From contig JALLLT010000002.1 in NCBI GenBank assembly GCA_025266875.1, positions 992,001 through 1,056,000 on the forward strand: DNA of 64,000 nt. The letters are read 5' to 3'. Of the stretch, positions 1 through 13,279 are shown in pieces. The notes below the pieces were generated by a model. The model was not told where the DNA came from and did no database searches. It worked only from the letters and a program-made list of their open reading frames with translations. The DNA is from Fennellomyces sp. T-0311 (lineage: Eukaryota; Mucoromycota; Mucoromycetes; Mucorales; Lichtheimiaceae). The position numbers were made by a program, and so were the translations under genes. Numbering within the stretch: position 1 is the stretch's first letter; each line of letters starts with the position of its first letter.

Positions 1-2
1 CA

Positions 3-152
3 GAAAGTAAAACACGGAAGGGCTTTTTTTACGCCAAGCATATAGCAGCCAATAATGATATTTCTCAGCTGCCACAACGTCATATGATCACTGATGAGCA
101 GGCGCCGCCTATCAAAGCTATGATGGTTTATCTGATAGAACGCTCATTTTAA
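3..152 (+). CDS. possible 3' end of a gene cut by the left edge
   Basis: Frame 3 is open from the window edge to a TAA at 150-152 and would give 49 residues ending in MVYLIERSF. Nothing in it is recognisable and no start or splice site is inside the window. It is reported because an open frame reaching the edge may be a last exon. A 49-codon frame can occur by chance, so this is weak. Confidence 0.25.
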   Translation, partial: ESKTRKGFFYAKHIAANNDISQLPQRHMITDEQAPPIKAMMVYLIERSF

Positions 153-577
153 AAATGTTATGTGGTGCTGAGTGAGGCGCGAGGTGCGAAGCGCGCGTGG
201 GTTGTGTGTGTATTACAATGTTAAATAGTCTTAGATACCTGTGTGTCAAAGTCGTGTAATCCGCATATAGCTTTCACCGAAATGTTTGAATCTTGTTCTC
301 GAATTGTGTTAGCAATTGCATAATGTCCTAGCACAACATAACATCCACCAACCCCAACAACCCAGAACATACAGAGTTTGGTCAAAAGACCTATTGTTTT
401 CCAAACATGACAAGTTCTGGGGTCTCCTCGCTTCCCATATACGGAAGACAATTTACTACAAGTACTATACACAATCACCATCATTTATGTCAGACATGGT
501 CTGACAAGGATCATAAACCGGTTATAGAAGTGTGTCATATATTTCGATGTAGGGTTGGAGATGTACAAAGTTCACTA
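153..577. other. intergenic stretch without supported gene
   Basis: Only short overlapping frames occur here on both strands, with no family signature or splice-supported extension. It probably holds the 3' flank of the F-box gene that follows on the minus strand. Confidence 0.4.
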
Positions 578-2364
578 TCATGGGCAGCTTATGTGGAACT
601 GGTTCTTACTAGTCATCTTCATTGAATATCGAAGCTCGTCTCTGCAATACGTAATTAGAGCACTGTGGTGTTCAACATGGCAAGAATCCAGACGGATATA
701 ATGCAGGCAATTGACTTTGGTCTTGAGAAACGCCTTTAATCCCGCATCGCTCACTTTGCCACAACACACCAACACCAATTTTGTCAGTTCCTTCCGTTCA
801 GCCAGCTTACTGAGAAAGGATTTTGAGCCCAACTTTAGATTCGTCAACTCCAAGTGCTGTATATGCGGACCCAGCTCATCCACAAACTTCGCTATCCCGA
901 CGTCTGTCGTAGGTCGCTTATTTCTTCTAAGTGGGTCGCCCATACCTAGCTTCAAAATTCGCAGATTCTTGTTTAACGCCGCAGCAGAGAGTAAATCGTC
1001 CTTCAACACATCAAAACCTGAGACACACAATCGTTCCAAGGATGCTGTTGTGAATGCAATAACCTCCAATAGATTGCTGAGACTAGCAGTAGTGGATCGA
1101 AGACGAAGTTTTGGGTTCAGTACGAGTTCAAAGTTGCGCAAGTTTTTCAACGTACTGAATGTCGTCAGCACTTGATGGTTCTCCAAAAGCCTCGCATCGA
1201 GTTCGTGTAATGTGAGGTCGCACAGTAGATGGCACTGGGATAGAAAAGAGCTTATACTTTCACATTGCCATGGTAAATTGCGCGTAAATAACTGTCGCAG
1301 TCGTGTTGTTTGTATTCCTTTAAGTTGGTCCCACGTGATGTCAGCTATGTCGAGAAGGTCATAGTTGTCAATATGAAGCGCATGGAGCGTTTGTTGGTGT
1401 CGTCTTATGATCGGGATGATTTCATTGGGTCCGTGACCAAGAGCGACGCTGGAGAAAAAGGTTCGAAGCTGGCAACGGTTGCTTGGTGAGAATTCGTTTG
1501 TTGTCGGTTGCCAGTGATACGGAGAGTCGTCCTGATCAGGCCAGTAACACTTTAATTGCTCCAGCTGTGGGCATATTTTGAACAGATGATGGAAGTCAAT
1601 CACGTCGATGTTATGATTGAGGAGACCAGGCCATTGAAGCCATAAGTGCAGGCTTTGCAAATTGGGACACAGACTTAGGAATCGTATTAACGGGCGCAAT
1701 CGAACGTCGAGACGAAGAGTTCGGATATTTGACTGTTGCATCTGCGCAGCACAAGCCATGTGATCTCCTTCATAGGACCCCGCCATAATTCGGAGGCTTT
1801 TGCTGTAAGTGCAGGAGAAATCAGACAACTGTGGATATGCTAATACGATGTCGGCAATACACACTTCGCATTCGAGCTTGTGAAAGTGAAGCGTGGAGGC
1901 ACCTATGCGGCGCAATAGACCAATCAATTGCTGGGACTTGGGCAGCGTAGTGGTTTTGTTGAACTCTGCAAATGGAACAAATAATTAATTATCGCGCGTA
2001 AAAGATTTTTTTCCAAATAACTTGACATACTGATAGAGTCAACATGGCAACAGTTGCAGTTAATCAGAGTCAACAGGACGCTTTGCACGTCATCCGTTAG
2101 TATGACACGACGCACATGCGGTCCCAGGCACTGAGCAAGTCGAGAGCAGTTCCTTTTGAACTTTGAAAAGTTGACAGTTTCCCAAATTGGTGCCGTGTAC
2201 TGTGGTACTGCGACGTACCAAGCTCGACACACCAGCAGGCATTCCAAAGCATCAGTTTGCTTAATGTAACCGAAGATGCTCTGAACAACGTGAAATGGAA
2301 AAATGCAGCGTGTGTCAAATTGTACAATGGGGAAGTCAGGTATAGCGGAAGCACGTTTCGTCAT
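578..2364 (-). CDS. F-box and leucine-rich-repeat-like protein
   Basis: Two exons, 2364-2031 and 1965-578, join across a 65-bp GT-AG intron to give 573 residues. Near the N-terminus (about residues 15-60) is an F-box-like segment: FPFHVVQSIFGYI, then LLVCRAWY and PIWETVNF. The rest has irregular leucine-rich spacing (LRTLRLDVRL, LQSLHLWLQ, LTKLVLVCCGKVSDAGL, LHYIRLDSC), typical of the curved substrate-binding part of FBXL proteins. F-box proteins bind Skp1 and bring substrates to an SCF ubiquitin ligase, so a substrate-receptor role is inferred. The ATG at 2364 was chosen because the F-box follows closely; the frame continues upstream to about 2478, so a longer N-terminus is possible. No substrate can be proposed. 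Confidence 0.75.
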
Positions 2365-2478
2365 GGCTGGAAATAGAGCGGAAAAAAGTATGCACGACGC
2401 GTTGCTCTCAAGTCTAAACTTTACTCGCTGCCCATACAATGAAATTGCCAAAATCACACACGTCATAACCCCTTTCAT

Positions 2479-5400
2479 TTATCACTGCTGAATCCTTTAT
2501 GACCGCTTGTACATTATGGTAGAATCTTTTGATAGTCGATATCTAAAAAAAGCGCGTCGTGAAGTAAGCAGTGTGCACGACCGGATGATTACGCAAGCTT
2601 CCCGTCTACTTAATGAGATCGATATACGCACTTCGCAGAAGCAAACAGAAAAGCAGTTGCATTGTCACTTGACCATGTACCCCTAGAGGAGTACATGGCA
2701 TACTGGTTACTACAACAACAAGAAAGGTGTATTTATTTTTAGTTAGCTTGAACGTGCTGCAGATTATGCATAACCTATTATTCTTCAGAGCATACGATGA
2801 AATCACGATCACGAGTTCAAGTTGGTTGGTTTCTTTACGCTTTGAGAATAGTGGTCCTTATTGTTTTGGAAATACCTGTGACAGGTGTTCAGACAAGCGC
2901 TGACCGTTACTTTGGCGATACACTGCTAAAGAACAGCTTGACCAGTATCGTAGCAACAATATTGAGGGTGGTATTCTCAAAAAGAAATCTGCACATGCTG
3001 TATCACTTTCAATGCCTTCGAAAGTTGCTAGAGGAACTGAATAAATAAAACCTTTGAAAAAGTATAAGCCCTTTTTTTTGCCTATGTACATATTATAGAA
3101 GGTTCTGCACTCAATTCTAAATTATTGCTAAATGCTGATTGTTTAGCTTACTCTTGATGTACTTATTTACCAGTAGTTGAATGATAAAGCACTATACTAT
3201 AATTCGCTTCTAGCTTCCTCTGTCTGTCTTAATTCCAGTTATTGGAAGGGTCTGAATATATCATTTAAAATTCTCTATAGACGTGCGTATCCATTCTCAG
3301 TGATAGCAGTGAGAATGATGTCTGTGAAGGATCAGTATGGCTTTCCTCTCAGATCATGTGAAACGCGTTTGTAGAAAGTTGACTAATGCCTGGTACCATA
3401 GTTCAGCACTGTTATTGATTAATTTGCTCTTCAGTTGGACCATTGACTTGCTATTCTATGACAGCGTCCTCGAGATGCTCCATCAGTAAAGAAGCTGTGA
3501 ATTATGCGCCTTTTATCTCTATTTTCAAAATATCTTACCATACCTTTTCCATGTTTTTAGCATGACTACCTGGAGTCAATTGTAAACTTGAATAGATGAT
3601 AAATGATCGTCTAACATGCTAATTTTATAAACAATTCAGTAAGAACATTGGGATCAGATGGACGTAGAATCTCGATATAAACTGTTGTAACGAGGTTTCT
3701 CGACCCCTTTCCGTTTATGCTACCATTTCCCTCTTCGGCACGCACCTGGCCTTTGTGGTTGACATCTATTCTATTATATGGTGCATCTGCACCTTCGTTT
3801 ATCTTCTTCCGCACTTGGATCTTTAACTAGTTGTACTTCCTACTATCCCATATTTTACCCCCCCCCCCGGGCACAGCCCGTTTTATCCACGATTAGCTTA
3901 CTCACAAAAACATATAAATACTCTTGTTGTATCAAACGGAATAAAGCAGTTAAATTGACCTCAATTACTTTGACCATACCTTTCAAAAGTCCAAGTCAGG
4001 AGCTTACATCTATATTTGGTTACCCTTTCTATTTTTCTTATTTCAATCTACATTGTGGATCCTGTTTCACGCAGAATTTCTTATACATGAAACAATTTCC
4101 TTTTGCAACACCGTCTTAAACCTACGTTATGTTCTTTATTTTGGTACGGGAACTTTTTTTGTAGTATCTGATCCTTGGTGATTGTAGAAGATAGACTGGG
4201 TAGATATTGACTTCCTGATTTGGATTGGCGTTTGAGCTATGCACCGACCCGACAGAGTCCGAATTTGGGTCGCCACGCCATCAAGAACGTGTATACAGTT
4301 AAAAAAACATTATATAATTGTCTGAGATACTTTAATTTTTTAGTGAAGTGAAGCTTACAACTTGGTAAGAAAAGAAAAACAATAGCTTGGTGCCGAGCTT
4401 TACTTGCTGTCTTTTAACTATTGTATGCGACGGACCGCAATGAGATAATGTAGAAATAAATTCATCCTTGATTTAGAATACAATTTGGCATGATGCGTAC
4501 TACGACGACTCCCGACATAAAGACAATATAAGCATGGACATATTGAGATAAACAATAAACTGATACTACTTTATACGTGCAGTTTAAATTAGGGACATCT
4601 GTTATTTGAGGATTGAGTGCATGCATATATATATATATATAAGACGAACTTTCGTACTTGGTATAGGCAGAGATCTGGAACCTGGCATTCGTATCGTATC
4701 TGTTGCCATGGATGGATATATACCTTTTAGGAGCTAAAACTCAAACAACTGGGATTCAATGGAAGCTATTGGATTGTTCCAAAAGGAAGTAGTATTAGTT
4801 ATGTATAAATGATCCAATATTCAGAAAAAATATATCTGATGTGTAATACGTTCTACTAATAATATTGTGCTGATGGCTTTCTTGGCGACATGCCTTTTTA
4901 TATATGAAAGTAAGGCTGTGTGGTTGACAAATCAGCTGAGACACTCACCGCCACAACATGCTAGTAGCAATGAATGCTGCAAAGGCAGTTTAATTCGATG
5001 GTATGCAGTGATCTGTTTCTGATTCGGGCTGATCTGTCGTGCTAATAGCTGAGCCAAGGATCATACTCATACTACACAACGTTAGCAATATATAAGTATG
5101 TGCACCTACATTTGTACGTAAGCAGAGAGCGGTGGTCCGGGAAATCTATAATAAAATAAAGTTGCTTGGCGCAATCAAACCTGGCAAACACACTTGTCTG
5201 GTCGCGATGGTTTTTCGGGATGGATGGAGTGCCGTACCTTCCTTTTTAGGAATTCGACGGACGTTATCGAAAGTCGAAATTTAAGCGTGACGGTATTAGT
5301 TCAGCCATTCACTGAATCTTCTTTATCTTCTCGAGATTCTATAATGATTCAGATCATTCACTACTATAGTAGATCAGAAATACAAGTAGTATACATGTAG

Positions 5401-6057
5401 AAAGATAGTGGACACGGCTTTTAATGATCCGGGGGATCTTGCTTACGACAAAAATAAAAGCCGTTTGTGACACAGGCCAAGTTGCCCCGAATTAGTGACA
5501 ACAAATGTTGATGATTGCATCGATCCAAGTTTTCAGGCAGATGAGTTTAGTATCTTTCATGTCATGAGTTCCTGAGTACTAACGGTGCTTCTTCATTTCG
5601 CCAAGACTGAGATGATTAAATTGGCATACGGTTGTCCCACTTGACGACGCCAAAATAATTTCGACAACAATAAAGTCAGCCTTGATGATCGGGGGAGTTC
5701 GAACATTATAATGCGGGCAAGGTGCCGAGAGATAAAAAAAACATATATACGCACTTGATCAGTATGTAGAGATTCCTTTCTTTATGTTCTCTATCGGAAA
5801 CCCGTTGATCTGACTGATATCCAATGCCGAATTGAGGCTTACCGACAGAATATAAGAATAAGATAGACGTTACACACAGCTGCCGCGGACATGTGGTCTC
5901 AATTCTGCGGTCTGCGGAGACTTTAACCCTGAGCGTATCGTGTTTTAGCCGTTTGTGCTACGCTGAATATGTTTCCTGGAGAAATTATTTAAAAAGCCAG
6001 CATTATCGGAGATCCCCCCGAGTCAAATACACCTTTTCACTTTTTATCTTTGCCGTT
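2479..6057. other. 3.6-kb stretch without convincing gene
   Basis: Several short frames lie here (for example 2797-3048 + and 3778-4119 +), but none has a known motif, good composition or joinable exons. Visible landmarks are an 8-bp inverted repeat CCATGTAC/GTACATGG around 2674-2699, a run of 11 C at 3858-3868 and an AT microsatellite at 4625-4640. The last few hundred bases are presumably the promoter of the ABC transporter. Confidence 0.5.
4625..4640. repeat. AT dinucleotide microsatellite
   Basis: Eight uninterrupted AT units in an AT-rich intergenic region. Confidence 0.8.
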
Positions 6058-9000
6058 ATGGCGCAGTCAATTTCGTCTACAAGGTCCTCAGGGACTTTAC
6101 GAGGCAACAACTCATCTATAACTCTGGAGAAATTGGCACACGATCCTCGCGCTGTCGATAGTACCACAGCAATGCACCAGCAAATCAACTGCATCAAAAG
6201 CGACGACAACGATAAAAACAGCAAGAAAAACAAGAAATCAAAGCGCACGGTCCCAATGCACAAATTATTTCGATTCGCCACGGGATGGGACAAATTTATG
6301 ATCACCATTGCTATCATTTGTTCCGTTCTCGTTGGCTTGCTCCAGCCAATGTCTATTGTATTCTTTGGCTTGTTCGTCAATCGAGTTATGGAGGCGTTCG
6401 ATGAAGGCAAGAGTGCGTCTGAAGCAACGCAGCCAATCGTCATCATTTTTGTGATCCTTGGTACCGTCATTCTTGTTCTCGCATACATCTCCAATTCGCT
6501 GTGGGTGCTGACTGGCGAAAACCAGACCCGACGCATCCGCCAACTCTACATTCATTCGATCCTGCGCCAGGATATGGGATGGTTCGACCAGTCCGAAGAG
6601 GGATCATTGACGACACGTCTTGCCGCTGATTCACAGTATATCCAAGATGGTATCTCCGAAAAATTCGGAGCCATGATCCGTGGTATCTCGGCATTTGTCC
6701 TTGGCTTTATCATGGCGTTTGGCTTGGGTTGGAACCTCGCAGTTATCGTTTTGGCAGTGTTACCTGTTCTTGGTGGTGTCGGTGGTGCCATGGGTTATTT
6801 CATTACGAAGAGTACCCTTAAAGTCCAGGATGCCTATGCCGATGCAGGCACTGTGGCCGAGCAAGTTTTTGCCGGCATTCGTACCGTTTATGCATTTACT
6901 TTGCAAAACCGATTCTCCAAGATTTACGAAGAAAAACTTGTCAAGGCACGTCAAGCAGGTGTCCGCCGTGGATATATCATGGGTTTTGGCATCGGTGGCT
7001 TCTTGTTTGTCCTCTTTTGCATCTATGCTATCGCCTTTTGGTATGGTGGCGTGCTTGCCACCAATGAGACGCTGGAATCTTGGAAGATCATGGTATCCTT
7101 CTTTTGTATGCTTCTTGGTAAGAACTCTTTGAATTTGTTCAAGTTGGTCATGTTTTGATCATATAATTTTTTTAGGTGCTATGTCCTTACTGGAGCTCCC
7201 CAATCATGTATCCGCCATCTCCACAGCATGTGGTGCTGCTCACAAAATCTTTGAAACGATTGATCGCGTGCCTGTGATTGATCCTGATTCCGATGAAGGA
7301 GTCACGCCTAGCAAAGTCATTGGTGACATCGAGTTCCGCAACATCAAGTTCTCATATCCAACCCGACCTGATATCCCGATTTTGAAGGACCTTAGCCTCA
7401 ATATTCGATCCGGTATGACTGTCGCTTTCGTTGGCCCATCTGGTTCTGGAAAGTCTACGTCGATTCAGCTTCTGCAGCGATTCTACGATCCTGCATCTGG
7501 CCAAGTTTTGCTGGACGGCCACGATCTCAAGGATATCAACCTTCGATGGCTACGCGAGCAGATTGGTGTTGTGTCTCAAGAGCCCGTGCTTTTTAACATG
7601 ACGATTCGTCAGAACTTGATGCTCGGTGTCAATCACCAAGTTTCTCAGGAAGATATCATTGATGCCTGCAAAAGAGCAAACTGTCACACCTTTATTTCCA
7701 AGCTACCCAAAGGGTACGATACGCTTGTGGGTGAACACGGCGGCATGATGTCTGGTGGTCAAAAGCAGCGCATAGCTATTGCACGAGCTATTCTCAAGAA
7801 CCCCTCAATCCTTTTACTTGATGAGGTATGCTATATTTTGCAGATGTATATGTTACCATTTTAGTAATAATCATCATTTATCGCTAGGCTACTTCGGCCT
7901 TGGATACCCAGTCCGAACGACTTGTGCAACGCGCTTTGGACGCTGCTTCTGCTGATCGCACCACTATTGTCATTGCTCATCGTCTCTCGACCATTCGCAA
8001 CGCCGATCTTATTGTCGTTATGCAGCAAGGCGACCTAATTGAGAAAGGCACGCATAACGAGCTGCTTGCTTGCGATGGTGTGTATGCAGAACTAGTCCGA
8101 AAGCAGCAAATTGCCACGAAACAAGTCGGTGGAAACGAAGACGAAGAATTTGATGATGAAGAGCTTTTACGCAAAGAAAATGAAGAACTTGAACAACAAT
8201 TTCAGGCTACAGCTCATACCGAAGACAACGTCGCTGATGAAGAAGAACCTGGCGGTTTCCATCTTGTTCGAATGAGCACCACAACATCCGTTGATGCTTA
8301 CGAGTTGAAACGACAAAAGGACAAGGCTGAACTGAAGATGCGCAAGAAGCAAAGTGCTCCAATTAGCAAGATCTTGAGTCAAATGCGAAGCGAATGGCCG
8401 CTCCTTTTCATTGGCAGTTTCGGTGCTACTCTTGCAGGCGCTGTTTTTCCTGCCTTTGCCTATGTGATCGCCAAATCCATTTATGCACTGATGCAACCCC
8501 CAGATCAGGTTGCTCCTGGTCCTTTGGAGGGTGCCAACCTGTATGCTTTCCTGTTCCTCATGTTTGCTATTGTTGCCTTCATCGGTTATGGTTTACAAAT
8601 GGGCTCCTTTGAAATTGCCGGTGAACTCTACACGGAGCGCTTGCGTACCATGGTTTTTCGTGCTTATTTGAAACAAGAAATCGGTTACTATGACGATGAA
8701 GATCACAGCGTTGGTGCTCTGACCTCGAAGCTTGCCATCGATTCCAAGAACGTGAACGAATTGGTAACCAAGGTTCCTGGTGACGTTTTCCAGATTATTT
8801 CCACTACTATTACTGGTAATAACCACAACTACAATGGATTACGACAAAGATTTTAACATTTTTTCTTAAAAAAACTCGAATAGGTTTGGTTATTGCCTTT
8901 TATCACGACTGGGCTATGACACTAATCGTACTGGCCATGTCACCGTTTGTTATGGGTGCAAGCTTTTACGAATCCAAAATTCAACGTGGCTTCGAGGACA

Positions 9001-10417
9001 AAACGGCTAAGGCTCATGAACACAGTGGTGAAATTGCTGGCGAAGCTATCAAGGAAATCCGTACTGTCTCTGCCCTCGGAAAGCAGCATTATTTCGAAAG
9101 TAAGTTCGCCAAGGCCTTAGAACGCCCCCATCGGTTGGCCATTCGCAAAGCACTTTTGTCTTCCATCGGTTATGCTCTTGGCCAAGGTATTATTCTCTAC
9201 GTCGGCGCTGTCGCTTTCTACGCTGGTATGAATTTCCTTGAGACAAGAGACCTCAAGTTCGACGAACTTTTTATCTGTTTGTTGAGTGTTATGATTACCG
9301 TGCATGGCGTTGGTAGAGCCAGTGTATTCGCTTCTACCTACGCCAAGGCCAAAAATTCTGCACTTGCTACATTTGAAGTTTTGGAACGAGAGTCTAAGAT
9401 TGATCCCGACTTGGAAGGCATCGAACCTGCTACATCGACTATCTCTGGTGACCTCTCATATGAGAACATTACCTTCCGGTATGACAGATGGCTTTTTACT
9501 GTGCTTTATATGTATGCTAATCGATTTGCTTTGTCGTTTTTTCTCATATGTTACAGTTATCCTGCTCGTATGGGTTAGTATTGTACTTTTCGGCTAGCCC
9601 CGCGATGAAGCATTACTGATTTTGTTTGCATGCAGATGTACCTATCTTTGACGGCGAATTTAATTTACAAGGCAAGTCTGGCCAGACCATTGCACTAGTT
9701 GGTCCAAGTGGCTGTGGTAAGTCCACTACCATTGGTATGCTTCAACGTTGGTATGATCCTATTGAAGGAACTGTCCGACTCGACGAACATAATGTCAAGA
9801 ACTTTTCACTTGGAAACCTTCGATCCCACATTGCGTTAGTGGGTCAGGAACCTGTGCTTTTCGATATGAGCATTGGCGAAAATATTCGTTTTGGTATTGA
9901 TGAGAACCAGGTGGTGACCCAGGAACAAGTTGAAGAAGCAGCACGTGCAGCCAACATCCACAAGTTCATCTCGGAATTACCGAATGGTTACAATACCCGT
10001 GTTGGCGATAAGGGCTCGCAGCTATCAGGTGGTCAAAAGCAACGTATTGCTATTGCTCGTGCATTGATTCGCAAGCCCAAGGTCCTGCTTCTTGATGAGG
10101 CTACATCTGCATTAGATAGTGAATCAGAAAAATTGGTCCAGGCAGCTATCGATAATATTATCAGCGAAGGTGGGCGCACTACAGTCACAATTGCTCATCG
10201 ATTATCTACTATTCAGGTAATATGATTCTACGAAGTTTCTTATCCGTCAGGGTTGTTTACTTACTATAAAAATTTTATGCACCGGTAATAGAATGCCGAC
10301 CTGATCTGCGTTATCAAAAGCGGACGCGTAGTCGAACAAGGCACTCACTGGGAGCTGCTCAAGCTGAACGCTGAATACGCATCCCTCGTCCGACAACAAT
10401 CACTCAATGCCAACTAG
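6058..10417 (+). CDS. full-length ABC transporter, ABCB/MDR (P-glycoprotein) type
   Basis: Seven exons (6058-7117, 7176-7825, 7888-8815, 8884-9478, 9557-9573, 9636-10216, 10292-10417) give 1318 residues, normal for a TMD-NBD-TMD-NBD exporter. NBD1 has Walker [10 protein letters not shown] (about residue 440), a signature read as MSGGQ, and Walker B with the catalytic Glu and D-loop, [12 protein letters not shown], split by an intron. NBD2 has GPSGCGKST (about 1106), LSGGQ and [11 protein letters not shown]; both have the H-loop AHRLST. The N-terminal 65 residues are polar and Lys-rich before the first membrane span. Family members pump lipids, peptides or drugs out of cells using ATP; the substrate here is unknown. 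The ATG at 6058 was chosen as the start of this normal cytosolic tail; the frame is open upstream to 5893. The 17-nt fifth exon carries part of the NBD2 A-loop. Confidence 0.93.
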
Positions 10418-10867
10418 TAGATATTTTTTTTTGAAGTACATACCGTATTTTTGTCACTCAATTCTCCCCATCCATATACAACGTTATATGTTTACATTTC
10501 TCTTGCCACTGGCTACTCCCCTATACACACAATTTCACATTGCACACAAAGTTTATAAAAATAAAGCTTAGTAGTAGAATTCGTTTTTTCTTGGCCAAGC
10601 CCTTTATTACATGCCTATTGTCGCCAACAATAAGTTATGAAGATACAACAAAGACATGCGTGATCCTGCCGATCTATATGTAGCGAACAAATAAAAGGGG
10701 CGCTCGTTGCGTTTAATTTTTTACTCCTACAGTCCAAATAAGGGTAAAATCCGAATATGCTATATCTGGGATGGTATTCCCAAAACTTTGAGTTTCCACG
10801 GGTCCTTAGGTTCACATATAAACAGCCTGTCAAACCCCTCAGGAAGCCATGCGAAATAGTTTTCACT
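10418..10867. other. intergenic region between ABC transporter and dehydrogenase
   Basis: No gene is seen. AATAAA-like signals around 10559 suit the transporter 3' end, and the remainder is presumably the promoter of the dehydrogenase gene in the same orientation. Confidence 0.5.
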
Positions 10868-12158
10868 ATGCATTTGAAAGGAAAAGTTGTTGCTGTTTAT
10901 GGAGGCACATCAGGTAACTTACAATTTTTTCAGTTGATAGTGTAAAAAAAGCACAAGATTAGAATCTTACTTTTGCTGTTGCAGGGATCGGCCGAGAATT
11001 AACAGAAAAGATTGTGGGTCTGGGGTAACAATGAATTACAATATTATGGTCTTTTGAGTGTTACTCACTTTTGAGTCCAAACCCAAATAAGTGGTATGGT
11101 TATTTTTTTGGGAACCAACGCAGATAAAGGCAAGACTCTGGAAAAAGAATTGAACAGCAACAGGAGGTAGTTTGATCACCCTCACTTATTCCGTAGCCAA
11201 ATAATAAAAAAACGATTTTTTAGCAGAGCTAGACCCAATGCAGTATTTCACCAATGTGATATTACAGATTGGGCGGCACAGGAGGCACTTTATTCTGCTG
11301 CATCGGAAAAGTTCTATCGATCTGTAGATATTGTGGTTATCGTCGCGGGGATTTTGGAATCATCAAATCTTGTGAATGATACAGAGCAAGGTACAGTATC
11401 CTATTCAATACGGGCATGGGGAAATTAATACTTGTGTCGTGCTCTTGGTAACAGAGCTGCTAGAGGGTACCTATAGGACATTAGAGGTTAATCTTACCGC
11501 AGCTGCAAAAGCAAATCGCCTTGCTATCCAACACTTTGTGCGAAGTAATAAGCCCGGATGTATAATCAATACATCATCTATTTATGGCTTCTGCGGGGCT
11601 CCGCTCGCACCACTGTATGCAGCGTCGAAGCATGGTGTATGTATCGAAATTTTATCGTACATATATATATAACGTCTTAACTCCGTCCTTTTGGTAGATT
11701 ATTGGGCTTACTAAGAGCTATGGAACTTTATTCCGATCAACGGGAATAAGAGTGAACGCGGTTGCTCCCCATTTTGTGGGTTCGTTCTTAGCTGATCCGT
11801 CTGTTTCACTCTTGTGATTTTAATGGAGCACTATTTATTTAAATATAGATACTCCTATGGTCACTGGACCATCAAGAGAAGTTGCCAAAGCATTAGGAAT
11901 GGTTTCAATGCGTCGATGTGTCGAGGCATATATTCAAGCCATAGAAGATGATTCGCTCAATGGTACGTAATGTTTGTTTGTCAAGTGATGACGGATTTGG
12001 TAAAAAAAAATATGTTTCTAGGCGACGTAATTGTTGTGGCATCGAACAGGACCATTATTGAGAAACGGTACTCCGATCCTATCTTCGAGACATTGGATGA
12101 GCTTTGCTCAGAGAGAAAGAAGATGCTACGCCGGCAAATTGAAGATCGCCTAGGATGA
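10868..12158 (+). CDS. short-chain dehydrogenase/reductase
   Basis: Eight exons (10868-10913, 10985-11024, 11092-11166, 11227-11390, 11455-11636, 11698-11779, 11849-11962, 12022-12158) sum to 840 nt and give 279 residues, a usual length for classical SDRs. The N-terminus has the dinucleotide-binding turn YGGTSGIGRE, split by intron 1. The middle has DIVVIVAGILE, the catalytic Ser in INTSSIYG and the YAASK catalytic Tyr-Lys pair. Such enzymes oxidise or reduce alcohols and ketones with NAD(P). The C-terminal part that sets substrate choice is not recognisable, so the substrate is unknown. All introns are 59-71 bp. Confidence 0.88.
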
Positions 12159-12569
12159 ACTTGGGGTTTTTATGATATATTTGAATGTCGCTGTATAGTT
12201 TATTATTTTGGCATGATATAATGTCACGGATGAAACCGTGAATAGTTTTATATAAATCATCTAAGCATTGTAAACTGAAATGGCGTTGAGAAGAAAGTTC
12301 ATGTGTTCATAACGTAACAGGAAAAAAAAAGAACGAGAATGCTGCTGATCGTAGTAATAAAAATTAATCATGTTCCATCTTCTTCTTCGTCTAATCTAAT
12401 GGTCCATTATACAATGATGTAATATGAGCTATGCAAAGTTCATAGTAAAAGAATAATATGCAAAGTGTACAATAATGCAAATACTTTTGCTATCACAAGG
12501 GTCCCTTACCCATGTTGCTTGTATAAAAGGAAGAACTTTTTTTCGTTTTGCAATACCGTAAGTACAAAA
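12159..12569. other. intergenic, no gene seen
   Basis: AT-rich spacer with no supported frame. It presumably holds the dehydrogenase 3' end and the promoter of the next small gene. Confidence 0.5.
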
Positions 12570-13279
12570 ATGCTCGAACAAGCAGCCTCATTGCTCAGTA
12601 AGACTCCAACAACATTAAAAGTTGTCACGGCATTATACTAATATATGGTTGTAGACAACGTCAACGTCGGTCATGCTGCAGATATCGCACAACAGCAGCT
12701 CGGTGGTGGTAATGCTGCAAACGGAGGTATCCTTAAACCAACAAAGAACCTTTTTGCCACATACTCACTCCTAAATATTTCAAAGTCGACAAGAATATGC
12801 TTCAGGATGTTATGTCGAATGTTCTAGGCAACAATCCCTCCACGGCTGCAGATCAAAATGACGTGAGCTTTGCAAAAATGGCCTTTGATAAGATTTATGG
12901 TCAAGGTCAAAAGTCATCCTCGCCGCAAGATCTTGGTGCTGCATCCGCATTGAAAGCATTCCAGATGTTTGCTGGTGGTGGCAATACTAGCGGAGGAGGA
13001 GGGGCCTCGGAGAAGCTTGCAGGATTGGCCATGAGCGAAGGAATGAAGTTGTTCACCAGCAATAATGCCGGAGCTGGCAAAAATGATATTCTAAAGTCAG
13101 CCGTGCTCTGGGTGATGAAGTTCTTCATGACCCATCAGCAAGGAAACTCCAACCCAGCCTTCAACACACTGATGGGTTTGGTCGGTGGCGGCAGTAACAC
13201 GGCAAATATGACAAATCCTACTAGTAATGCTGGACAAACAAGCAGCCTTGGTTCAAAGATTCTTGGAAAGTTTATGTGA
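12570..13279 (+). CDS. small Gly/Ala/Ser-rich protein, resembles fungal DUF7721 (beta-flanking) proteins
   Basis: Three exons (12570-12597, 12655-12726, 12786-13279) give 197 residues. The sequence has a short helical N-terminus (MLEQAASLL), a segment with FAKMAFDKIYGQGQ and ASALKAFQMFAGGG, then a repeat-like half with EGMKLFTSNN and AVLWVMKFFMTHQQG, and ends SLGSKILGKFM. Alternating amphipathic helices and glycine-rich loops resemble the fungal family often named beta-flanking protein (DUF7721), whose role is unknown; this family call is from memory of the pattern. It is probably cytosolic, as no signal peptide or membrane span is seen. Confidence 0.75.

Noticed and set aside
2672..2699. 8-bp inverted repeat with 10-nt loop
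   Set aside because: Short palindromes like this are expected by chance; no gene end or operator context.
3858..3868. Run of 11 C
   Set aside because: Simple-sequence run, also a possible sequencing error; no functional evidence.
6003..6536. 177-codon minus-strand frame opposite the ABC transporter
   Set aside because: Lies wholly over a clear ABC exon; no motif of its own.
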